DNA from: Scatosoma sp045128055
GTDB taxonomy: Bacteria; Bacillota; Clostridia; Christensenellales; Borkfalkiaceae
Direction: 5' to 3'
Length of the DNA: 38,626 nt
Assembly (NCBI GenBank): GCA_045128055.1
Contig: JBGVRC010000134.1
Coordinates: forward strand, 1-38,626
The notes under the pieces are model-generated. The model saw nothing but the letters and a program-made list of their open reading frames with translations, was not told where the DNA came from and searched no databases. The position numbers were made by a program, and so were the translations under genes. Below, in pieces: positions 22,238 to 29,812 of the stretch. Position 1 is the first letter of the stretch; each line of letters starts with the position of its first letter.

Positions 22238-22861
22238 ATGGAATTTAGGGGTACGACCATTTGCGCGGTAAAGAAAAACGGCGTGACGGCGATTGCCGGC
22301 GACGGACAAGTGACGATGGGCGAATCGGTAATATTTAAAAATACGGCTATAAAAGTGCGCCGCATTTTCAGCGGCAAGGTGATTTTGGGCTTTGCTGGCT
22401 CGGTGACGGACGCGTTTGCGCTCACCGAACGCTTTGAAGGTATGCTCAATAAATTCGGCGGCAATTTAATGCGCTCGGCGGTGGAGCTTGCCGAGCTTTG
22501 GCGCAGCGATAAAATCGGCAGGAAGCTGGACGCGATGATGATTACGGCGGACGAAAACACCCTTTTGATTTTGTCGGGTACGGGCGAAGTGATTGAACCC
22601 GACGAAGGGGTTTGCGCCATCGGTAGCGGCGGAAATTACGCCCTTGCCGCAGCGAGAGCTTTGTACCAGGAAACGGATTACGACGCCGAAACGATTGCTA
22701 AAAAAGCCTTAAAAATCGCGTCGGAAATTTGTGTGTTCACCAACGACAACATTCGTTGCGAAACGGTGGGCAAGAAAGAAGTCAACGCGACCCTGCCCTC
22801 GGCAAATGAAGAAAAAGCGACGAAAAAGCGCACGGCAAAAGCCAAGAAGGAGAACGAATAA
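22238..22861 (+). CDS. hslV: ATP-dependent protease subunit HslV (ClpQ)
   Basis: The 207-aa proteolytic subunit of the HslUV (ClpYQ) complex, a proteasome-like double hexamer. Conserved parts: GTTICAVKKNGVTAIAGDGQVT at the N terminus, FAGSVTDAFAL, MLITADEN-like (MMITADENTLLILSGTGEVIEP) and AIGSGGNYALAAARAL. The catalytic threonine is probably Thr6 after removal of a short propeptide (MEFRG), similar to B. subtilis ClpQ. Normal HslV is 175-185 aa; here a Lys/Glu-rich tail of about 25 residues is added. AGGAG lies upstream. Its stop codon shares one base with the hslU start (TAATG), so the two are translationally coupled. Confidence 0.95.
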   Translation: MEFRGTTICAVKKNGVTAIAGDGQVTMGESVIFKNTAIKVRRIFSGKVILGFAGSVTDAFALTERFEGMLNKFGGNLMRSAVELAELWRSDKIGRKLDAMMITADENTLLILSGTGEVIEPDEGVCAIGSGGNYALAAARALYQETDYDAETIAKKALKIASEICVFTNDNIRCETVGKKEVNATLPSANEEKATKKRTAKAKKENE

Positions 22862-24168
22862 TGGATTTGTCGCCTAAACAGATTGTATACAAATTAGATA
22901 AATACATCATCGGTCAGGACGAAGCGAAAAAAGCGGTGGCAATCGCACTTCGTAACCGTTACCGCCGCGCGCAGCTGCCCGTGGAGATCCGTGAAGAAAT
23001 CACCCCGAAGAACATCATTATGAAAGGGCCTACGGGGGTAGGTAAAACGGAAATTGCCCGCAGATTAGCCAAATTAGTCCGCGCTCCGTTTGTTAAGGTA
23101 GAAGCGACCAAGTACACCGAAGTAGGGTACGTAGGCAAGGACGTCGAAGGTATGATTCGCGACTTAGCGGAATGCGCGTACCGTCTTGTAAAATCGGAAA
23201 AGGAAGAAGAAGTAAAAGCGAAAGCCACGCTCTTGGCGGAAAAACGCATCGTCCGCGCTTTGGCGGAAGCGAAAAAGGAAGAAAAAGGGGATTTGGCGAA
23301 GGAAGTATTTGAAGCCAACCTTTTGGACGGGCTTCGCAAAGGCTTGTACGACAACTTCGTAATTGAAATGGAAGTGGTGGACAACCCCCAACCTATGGAG
23401 CTTGTGCCAGGCGGCGCGGCGATTTCCATCGGCAGTATTTTCGGGGATATGTTCCAGCAAAAGAAGAAAAAACGCCGTTTTGCGGTGAAGGAAGCTTTCC
23501 AAATCGCTTTGGAAGAAGAATCGGATAAGCTCGTGGACGAAGACGCCATCAAGGCGGAAGCGGTGTACCGCGCGGAAAACGACGGCATCGTATTCATCGA
23601 CGAAATTGATAAAATCGCAGGCAAGGGCAATAGAAACGGCGCGGACGTATCCCGCGAAGGGGTGCAACGCGACATTTTGCCCATCGTAGAAGGCAGCACG
23701 GTAGTCACCAAATACGGCCCTATCAAAACGGACTTCATTTTATTCATCGCGGCGGGCGCGTTCCACGTAGCGGCGGTGGAAGACTTGATTCCCGAATTGC
23801 AAGGGCGTTTCCCCGTTTCGGTCGAATTGCACAGCTTAACGAAAGAAGACTTCGTCCGTATCTTGACGGAAACGGAAAACTCGCTCACCTTCCAGTACGG
23901 ACAGCTTTTGAGCGTAGACCATATCGACTTGCAGTTTGACGAAGGGGCTATCGAACGCATAGCGGAAATCTCCGTAGAGCTCAATCTCACGTCCGAAGAC
24001 ATCGGCGCAAGACGTTTGCATACGGTAATGGAATATTTGTTGGAAGACATTTCTTTCAACGCAGGCGGGGATTATCCCACGTTCACTTTAAAAATTGACA
24101 AAAAATACGTCGACGAACACTTGCAAAAGCTGACGGGCGACAGAAATTTGAAAAAATACGTTTTATAA
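22861..24168 (+). CDS. hslU: ATP-dependent protease ATPase subunit HslU (ClpY)
   Basis: The 435-aa AAA+ unfoldase that feeds HslV. Motifs: the N-terminal LDKYIIGQDEAKKAVAIALRNRYRR, Walker A GPTGVGKTEIARRLAK (about residues 57-72) followed by the pore loop GYVGKDVE, an intermediate domain rich in Lys/Glu (residues about 110-230), Walker B FIDEIDKIA, and the sensor/arginine-finger region LQGRFPVSVEL. The extreme C terminus KKYVL is the tail that inserts into HslV. Length is normal. In Bacillus this operon is xerC-hslV-hslU-codY; here neither xerC nor codY is present at this locus and hisS follows. Confidence 0.96.
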   Translation: MDLSPKQIVYKLDKYIIGQDEAKKAVAIALRNRYRRAQLPVEIREEITPKNIIMKGPTGVGKTEIARRLAKLVRAPFVKVEATKYTEVGYVGKDVEGMIRDLAECAYRLVKSEKEEEVKAKATLLAEKRIVRALAEAKKEEKGDLAKEVFEANLLDGLRKGLYDNFVIEMEVVDNPQPMELVPGGAAISIGSIFGDMFQQKKKKRRFAVKEAFQIALEEESDKLVDEDAIKAEAVYRAENDGIVFIDEIDKIAGKGNRNGADVSREGVQRDILPIVEGSTVVTKYGPIKTDFILFIAAGAFHVAAVEDLIPELQGRFPVSVELHSLTKEDFVRILTETENSLTFQYGQLLSVDHIDLQFDEGAIERIAEISVELNLTSEDIGARRLHTVMEYLLEDISFNAGGDYPTFTLKIDKKYVDEHLQKLTGDRNLKKYVL

Positions 24169-24222
24169 TTCAAACGGCTTTGTTTCAAACAAACGAAAAA
24201 TAAAAAAAGCAGGAAAAAGAAT

Positions 24223-25473
24223 ATGATTAACATTCCCAAGGGCACAAAAGACGTTTTGCCCGCAGAATCCTACAAATGGCAATACGTGGAAAGCGTAGCG
24301 CGCGAAACCGCAAAGCTTTTCAACTTAAAAGAACTTCGCACCCCCACCTTTGAACACACCGAGCTTTTCCAGCGCGGCGTAGGGGACACGACGGACATCG
24401 TCACCAAAGAAATGTACACCTTCCGCGACAAGGGGGATAGGTCGATTACGCTCAAACCCGAAGGCACGGCGGGCGCGGCGCGTTCCTTTATCGAAAACGG
24501 TATGGCGAACGGCGTTTTACCCGCAAAGCTGTACTATATCACCCCTGCGTTCCGCTACGAAAGACCGCAGGCAGGCAGACTTCGCGAATTTCACCAGTTC
24601 GGCGTGGAAATCTTCGGTTCGAAATCGGCGCAAACGGACGCAGAAGCCGTCGTTATGGCGGATACCTTATTAAAAAAGCTCGGCTTGCAGGTAAAGCTTT
24701 GCATCAACTCTATCGGTTGTCCCACCTGTCGCGCGGCGTATAATAAAGCGCTCAAAGACTTTTTCGCTCCGCACGTGGAAAATCTTTGCTACGATTGCAA
24801 AACCCGTTACGAGAAAAACCCCTTGCGTTTGTTGGATTGCAAGGAAGAAAACTGCAAAAAAATCAACGCGGCTGCGCCCACCATTTTAGAATATCTTTGC
24901 GAAGACTGCGCGGCGCACTTCGAAAGCTTTAAAACCTGCTTGGACTTAGCGGGTGTTGCCTACGAAATCGACCCCCGTATCGTTCGCGGTTTGGATTATT
25001 ATACGCGTAGCGTATTCGAATTTATCTCCACGTCCATCGGCGCGCAGGGTACGGTTTGCGCGGGCGGCAGATACGACGGCTTGATTGAAGACATCGGCGG
25101 CGGTGCAATGCCCGCGGTTGGCTTTGCGGCAGGTATCGAAAGATTGCTTATCGTGATGGAACAAACGGGTGTGGAAATCCCCGCGCCCGCAGTACCTACC
25201 GTATATTTGGCAGGTATGGACGAAGCGTGCAGAAACAAAGCCTTCGAAATCGCGGTGACGCTGAGAAAGGCAGGGATTTTTGCGGAAATCGACCATATGG
25301 AGCGTTCGATTAAAGCGCAATTTAAGTACGCGGACAAAATCGGCGCGAAGTACGTAGCCGTCATCGGCGGCAACGAGCTTGCCGAAGGCAAAGCCAACGT
25401 TAAGTGTATGGCAAACGGAGAAAGCGAAAGCGTATGTTTTGACGATATGCGCGCATACTTTTTAGGAAGATAA
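24223..25473 (+). CDS. hisS: Histidyl-tRNA synthetase
   Basis: A 416-aa class II aminoacyl-tRNA synthetase charging tRNA-His. Motifs: GTKDVLPAES at the N terminus, motif 2 region AFRYERPQAGRLREFHQFGVE, the histidine-specific loops RGLDYYTRSVFEF and GGRYDGLIEDIGG, and motif 3 PAVGFAAGIERLL. The anticodon-binding domain is C-terminal (about residues 320-416). Several Cys residues in the insertion domain (CPTC, CYDC, CEDC; residues about 165-235) could bind zinc. Length is typical (410-430 aa). The RBS AGGA is about 9 nt upstream. trxA follows after 14 bp, with its RBS overlapping the hisS stop. Confidence 0.95.
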   Translation: MINIPKGTKDVLPAESYKWQYVESVARETAKLFNLKELRTPTFEHTELFQRGVGDTTDIVTKEMYTFRDKGDRSITLKPEGTAGAARSFIENGMANGVLPAKLYYITPAFRYERPQAGRLREFHQFGVEIFGSKSAQTDAEAVVMADTLLKKLGLQVKLCINSIGCPTCRAAYNKALKDFFAPHVENLCYDCKTRYEKNPLRLLDCKEENCKKINAAAPTILEYLCEDCAAHFESFKTCLDLAGVAYEIDPRIVRGLDYYTRSVFEFISTSIGAQGTVCAGGRYDGLIEDIGGGAMPAVGFAAGIERLLIVMEQTGVEIPAPAVPTVYLAGMDEACRNKAFEIAVTLRKAGIFAEIDHMERSIKAQFKYADKIGAKYVAVIGGNELAEGKANVKCMANGESESVCFDDMRAYFLGR

Positions 25474-25487
25474 GGAGAAAATATAGT

Positions 25488-25811
25488 ATGGTACAACACG
25501 TAAACGCGAAAGCATTAGAAGAATTGATTTCTACTTCCCAAAAACCTGTTTTTTGCGATTTTTGGGCAAGCTGGTGCGGGCCTTGCAGAATGCTCGCTCC
25601 CGTTTTTGAAGAAATTTCAAACAAGTACGACGACGAAGCCGTATTCGTAAAAATCAATATTGACGAAGACGATTGCGAAGAAGCGGCAATCAAGTACGGC
25701 ATCACTTCCATTCCCAATATTTTAGCATTCAAGGGGGGCAGGGTCGCGGATAACAGCCTTGGCTTTGTTCCTGCGGCGGCTTTGGAAGCCTTTGTCGAAA
25801 GAAATTTATAA
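25488..25811 (+). CDS. trxA: Thioredoxin
   Basis: A 107-aa cytosolic disulfide reductase with active site WCGPC (Cys30, Cys33) in FWASWCGPCRMLAP, and the cis-proline segment ITSIPNILAFKGG. Length and fold order are standard. There is an extra Cys at position 23 and another in DEDDCEEAA. AAGGAG is 11 nt before the ATG and overlaps the end of hisS, so it is cotranscribed with it. A terminator closes this long unit. Confidence 0.95.
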   Translation: MVQHVNAKALEELISTSQKPVFCDFWASWCGPCRMLAPVFEEISNKYDDEAVFVKINIDEDDCEEAAIKYGITSIPNILAFKGGRVADNSLGFVPAAALEAFVERNL

Positions 25812-25833
25812 GACAATTTTTAAGAGAATAAAG

Positions 25834-25864
25834 ACGGTTTTCTACGGAAAACCGTTTTTATTTT
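25834..25864 (+). terminator. Terminator after trxA
   Basis: ACGGTTTTC (25834-25842) pairs with GAAAACCGT (25847-25855) across a TACG loop, then TTTTTATTTT. Confidence 0.85.
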
Positions 25865-25948
25865 ACGAAAAGTTAACCCAAGCCGCGTTTAGAAATAGGA
25901 CGGAATGTTTATAAATAGAGTGAAAGCAAAACAAGGAGAGTGATTTGT

Positions 25949-28552
25949 ATGGATATGAGAAAATTCACGGAAAAATCGGTCGCCGCAATCGGCAAAGCGC
26001 AATCGCTCGCCAAAGAATACGGCAACCAAGAAATCAAGCAAGAGCATCTTTTTTATGCGCTCGTTACAGCGGAAGACGGGTTGATTGGTCAGCTTTTGAA
26101 GAAGATGAACAAGGACGGGGAAGGTCTTGCCAAAGCAACCCTTACCGAAATAGAAAAATTTCCCAAGGTGAGCGGCGGGGATTTATACGCTTCTCGCGCG
26201 CTGGGCGCGGCGTTGGAAGCGGCGGAAGAACAAAGCAAAAATATGGGGGACAGCTTTTTGTCCGTCGAGCATTTGTTTTACGGCTTGTTGGACAAAGCGG
26301 AAGGGAAGCTGAAAGATATTATCCGCGCGTTCGCTTTGGATAAGGACGCTTTTTTGCAGGCGTTGGCTTCGGTGCGCGGCAACCGTCGCGCGGACAGCGA
26401 AAATCCCGAAGAAACCTACGACGTACTCAACAAATACGGAACGGACTTGGTGGAAAAGGCGCGGCAGGGCAAGATAGACCCCGTCATCGGCAGGGACGAA
26501 GAAATTAGAAACGTCGTCCGTATTTTATCGAGAAAGACCAAAAATAACCCCGTATTGATAGGGGAAGCGGGGGTCGGGAAAACGGCGATAGCCGAAGGCT
26601 TAGCAATCCGTATTATGAAAGGGGACGTGCCCGATTCCTTAAAGGAAAGGAAGGTGTTTTCCTTGGATATCGGTGCGCTGATTGCGGGCGCAAAGTTTCG
26701 GGGCGAGTTTGAAGAACGCTTAAAAGCTGTGCTCGGCGAAGTGAAAAACAGCGACGGCGGTATCATTTTGTTTATTGACGAGCTGCACACCATCGTCGGC
26801 GCGGGAAAAACGGACGGCGCGATGGACGCGGGCAATTTATTAAAGCCTATGCTCGCCCGCGGGGAGCTGCATTGTATCGGCGCGACGACCTTGGACGAGT
26901 ATAGAAAATATATCGAAAAAGACCCTGCGTTAGAGCGTAGATTTCAGCCCGTTTTGGTGACGGAGCCCACCGTCGAAGACGCCATTTCCATTTTGCGCGG
27001 CTTGAAAGAGCGATATGAAGTATATCACGGCGTAAAAATCCAAGACAACGCCTTGATTGCGGCGGCAACCCTGTCTAATCGCTATATCACGGACAGATTT
27101 TTGCCTGACAAAGCCATCGACTTGGTGGACGAAGCCTGCGCGATGATAAAGACGGAAATGCAATCGATGCCGTCGGAAATGGACGAAATTTCCCGCAAAA
27201 TTATGCAGCTGGAAATTGAAGAAAACGCCTTAAAAAAGGAAACGGACGCGCTTTCCAAATCCCATTTGCAAGAAATGCAAAAAGAGCTGGAAGATTTGCG
27301 CGCTACGTATGCGGAAATGAAAGCCAAGTGGGAAAACGAACGGGATTCCATCGGCAAGGTGCAAAAGCTCCGCGAAGAGCTGGAAAAAGCCAACGCCGCG
27401 TTGGAACGCGCCCAAAGAGAGTACGATTTGGAAAAAGCTTCGGCTTTGCAATACGGAAAAATTCCCGAGCTGAAAAAACAGCTTGAAGAAAGCGAAAAAA
27501 TGCAAACGACGGGGGCAGGTACGCGACGAGATGAAAATTCGTTGCTTCGCGATAAGGTCACGGACGAAGAAATCGCCCGTATCGTAGCGCGTTGGACAGG
27601 GATTCCCGTAGCCAAACTCGTCGAAGGGGAAAGGGAAAAGCTTTTGCGCTTGGACGAAACCCTGCACGAGCGCGTTATCGGTCAAGACGAAGCGGTGCAG
27701 GCGGTTGCAGACGCGATTTTGCGCTCCCGCGCGGGTATAGCCGACCCCAACAGACCGATAGGCTCGTTTTTATTCCTTGGCCCTACGGGCGTAGGCAAGA
27801 CGGAGCTTGCCAAAACGCTCGCCCGCGCTTTGTTCGACGACGAGAAAAATATGACGCGTATCGATATGAGCGAGTATATGGAAAAGCATTCCGTATCCCG
27901 TTTGATAGGCGCGCCCCCGGGCTACGTTGGGTATGACGAAGGCGGACAGTTGACGGAAACGGTGAGAAGAAAGCCCTATTGCGTCGTGCTTTTTGACGAA
28001 GTGGAAAAGGCGCACCCCGACGTGTTCAACGTACTGTTGCAGGTGTTGGACGACGGCAGAATTACCGACGGGCAGGGGAGAACGGTGGATTTCAAAAACA
28101 CCGTCATCATCTTGACTTCTAATTTGGGTTCGTCGGTGTTGTTGGAAGGTATGGACGAAAAAGGGGAAATTTCCGAAGCGGCGAAAGGGGAAGTGAATAG
28201 ACTGTTAAAAGCGTCCTTCCGTCCTGAATTTTTAAACCGCTTGGACGAAACGGTATTTTTCAAGCCCCTGCAAAAGCAAGAGATTGCAAAAATCGTCAAG
28301 CTTTTATCCAAAGAGCTTGTCAAACGCTTGGAAGAAAAACAGCTTCGCCTTACCATATCCGACGAAGCGGCAAGCCTTATCGTGGAAAAAGGGTACGACC
28401 CTATTTACGGCGCGCGGCCTTTAAAGCGGTTTATGCAACGCTCGCTGGAAACGATGATTGCCAAAGAAATTTTATCGGGCAAGTTTGCGGCAGGCGACGA
28501 AATCGTAATCGGCGTTAAAAAAGGCGAACTTTGCGTGCTTTCTAATAGATAA
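25949..28552 (+). CDS. clpB: Chaperone ClpB (protein disaggregase)
   Basis: An 867-aa AAA+ disaggregase that works with DnaK. N domain at residues 1-145; NBD1 with Walker A GEAGVGKTAIAEGLA and DELHTIVGAG; a coiled-coil middle domain about residues 400-525; NBD2 with GPTGVGKTELAKTLARAL, the pore motif PPGYVGYDEGG and TSNLGS. Length is standard for ClpB rather than ClpC. I start it at ATG 25949: AAGGAG ends 10 nt upstream; a GTG at 25940 is too close. No CIRCE (HrcA) repeat was seen upstream; a weak promoter (TTTAGA, 16 bp, TATAAA near 25888-25915) is possible. At codons 522-526, where the middle domain joins NBD2, a copy of the dispersed 12-mer is read as AGTR. Confidence 0.95.
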   Translation: MDMRKFTEKSVAAIGKAQSLAKEYGNQEIKQEHLFYALVTAEDGLIGQLLKKMNKDGEGLAKATLTEIEKFPKVSGGDLYASRALGAALEAAEEQSKNMGDSFLSVEHLFYGLLDKAEGKLKDIIRAFALDKDAFLQALASVRGNRRADSENPEETYDVLNKYGTDLVEKARQGKIDPVIGRDEEIRNVVRILSRKTKNNPVLIGEAGVGKTAIAEGLAIRIMKGDVPDSLKERKVFSLDIGALIAGAKFRGEFEERLKAVLGEVKNSDGGIILFIDELHTIVGAGKTDGAMDAGNLLKPMLARGELHCIGATTLDEYRKYIEKDPALERRFQPVLVTEPTVEDAISILRGLKERYEVYHGVKIQDNALIAAATLSNRYITDRFLPDKAIDLVDEACAMIKTEMQSMPSEMDEISRKIMQLEIEENALKKETDALSKSHLQEMQKELEDLRATYAEMKAKWENERDSIGKVQKLREELEKANAALERAQREYDLEKASALQYGKIPELKKQLEESEKMQTTGAGTRRDENSLLRDKVTDEEIARIVARWTGIPVAKLVEGEREKLLRLDETLHERVIGQDEAVQAVADAILRSRAGIADPNRPIGSFLFLGPTGVGKTELAKTLARALFDDEKNMTRIDMSEYMEKHSVSRLIGAPPGYVGYDEGGQLTETVRRKPYCVVLFDEVEKAHPDVFNVLLQVLDDGRITDGQGRTVDFKNTVIILTSNLGSSVLLEGMDEKGEISEAAKGEVNRLLKASFRPEFLNRLDETVFFKPLQKQEIAKIVKLLSKELVKRLEEKQLRLTISDEAASLIVEKGYDPIYGARPLKRFMQRSLETMIAKEILSGKFAAGDEIVIGVKKGELCVLSNR
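27514..27525 (+). repeat. Dispersed 12-mer, copy 5 (in clpB)
   Basis: Exact copy, but in another reading frame: read as AGTR. Confidence 0.8.
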
Positions 28553-28559
28553 AAAGAAA

Positions 28560-28598
28560 AAATTTTCCGTTCGGTATTCGGACGGAAAATTTCATTTT
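28560..28598 (+). terminator. Terminator after clpB
   Basis: A 14-bp stem (28560-28573 with 28579-28592) with loop GTATT and a TTTCATTTT tail. Confidence 0.85.
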
Positions 28599-28604
28599 GT
28601 AAAG

Positions 28605-28616
28605 GGCAGGTACGCG
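28605..28616 (+). repeat. Dispersed 12-mer, copy 6 (intergenic)
   Basis: Exact copy between the clpB terminator and the next promoter, followed by TTGAA as in copy 1. Confidence 0.8.
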
Positions 28617-28667
28617 TTGAAGGCTAAAAAACACGAAAAAACGGCAAAGAAAAAACGAAAGCTCTAT

Positions 28668-28696
28668 TTGACAAAAAGCAAATAGTATGATATACT
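28668..28696 (+). promoter_or_regulatory. SigA promoter for the SbcD-like/YhaN-like pair
   Basis: TTGACA (28668-28673), 17-bp spacer, TATACT (28691-28696), 30 bp before the GTG start. Confidence 0.8.
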
Positions 28697-28726
28697 GTTA
28701 AAAGATATAAAAAAGGGGGAACAGCC

Positions 28727-29812
28727 GTGAAAATTATTCATACGGGCGATATGCATTTGGGCTCTGCCTTGCGCAACCTGCCCATGGACAAAGCGAATAT
28801 ACGCAAAGCGGAGCTGATGGAAAGCTTCCGCAGGCTTTGCGCTTACGCGAAGCAAAACGGCGTGGCGGCTGTGTTGATTGCGGGGGACTTGTTCGACGAC
28901 AACAAAACGCCGGAAAGCGTCCGTCGCGAAGCGTTTGCGGCTATGCAAGCGGCGAGCCCCGTTTGCTTTTTCTACGTTTCGGGCAATCACGACGACGCGT
29001 TGTATTTTGAAAGGGAAACGCCCGAAAACTTCTACGCGTTTTCCAAAAACCACGGCTGGCAAAGCTACGATTTGCCCGACAATATTACCGTGACGGGGAT
29101 AGACGAGAAAAACGTCAGCCCCGATAAATACGCGGAGCTGTATTTGCGCGCGGATAGATTTAATATCCTTTTAATGCACGGCGATATTCGCCGCGGACAA
29201 AGCGGACAAAACGAAGAAATTTCTTTGGCGAAATTGCAAAATAGAAATATCGATTATTTGGCGCTTGGGCATATCCATATTCCTATGATACAGGCGGCGC
29301 GTTTGGACGGACGGGGCGCGTATCGGTATTGCGGGTGTTTGGAAGGGCGCGGCTTTGACGAAGTGGGCGCGCGCGGCTTTTTCCTTTTGGAAATCGTCGG
29401 CGGCAGACTGCAAAAGGACAGCTTCGTATCCTTTGCCAAACGCCAAACGACGGAATGTGCGGTGGATATTTCCGCGTGCAAAAATTATTACGAAGTCGAA
29501 CGGGCGGTTTTAGACGGTATGAACGGCGTCCGCCGCGACGATATGGTAAAAATTATTTTAAAGGGTAGGCATTGCGTAGGCTTGCGCAAGGACGTCACCT
29601 TGTTGGCGGCGCGTATCGCGCAGTATTTTTTCCACGTAAAAATCGTGGACGAATCTCGTATCTATATCGATTACACAGCCTTCCAAAACGACCTTTCCGA
29701 AAGGGGGGAATTCGTAAGAGAAGTAGCCAGGTACGAGATGAGTGAAGAAGACCGCGCCGAAATCTTGGACGTGGGCTTGAAAGCTTTGGCTGGGGAGAGT
29801 ATCGATTTATGA
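28727..29812 (+). CDS. SbcD/Mre11/YhaO-like DNA repair exonuclease
   Basis: A 361-aa calcineurin-like metallophosphoesterase, the nuclease partner of a Rad50/SbcC-like ATPase. All metal-binding motifs are present: HTGDMHLG (residues 5-12), IAGDLFD (51-57), SGNHDD (85-90), LMHGDI (about 150) and ALGHIHIP (about 175). The C-terminal third is a capping region. It resembles B. subtilis YhaO more than SbcD in pairing with a membrane YhaN-like partner. GTG start at 28727 with GGGGGAA 6 nt upstream. Its last 4 bases overlap the next ATG (ATGA), a sign of coupled synthesis of a complex. Confidence 0.88.
   Translation: MKIIHTGDMHLGSALRNLPMDKANIRKAELMESFRRLCAYAKQNGVAAVLIAGDLFDDNKTPESVRREAFAAMQAASPVCFFYVSGNHDDALYFERETPENFYAFSKNHGWQSYDLPDNITVTGIDEKNVSPDKYAELYLRADRFNILLMHGDIRRGQSGQNEEISLAKLQNRNIDYLALGHIHIPMIQAARLDGRGAYRYCGCLEGRGFDEVGARGFFLLEIVGGRLQKDSFVSFAKRQTTECAVDISACKNYYEVERAVLDGMNGVRRDDMVKIILKGRHCVGLRKDVTLLAARIAQYFFHVKIVDESRIYIDYTAFQNDLSERGEFVREVARYEMSEEDRAEILDVGLKALAGESIDL

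Noticed and set aside
25860..25948. CIRCE or CtsR operator before clpB
   Set aside because: No TTAGCACTC-N9-GAGTGCTAA repeat and no convincing CtsR heptad pair was seen.
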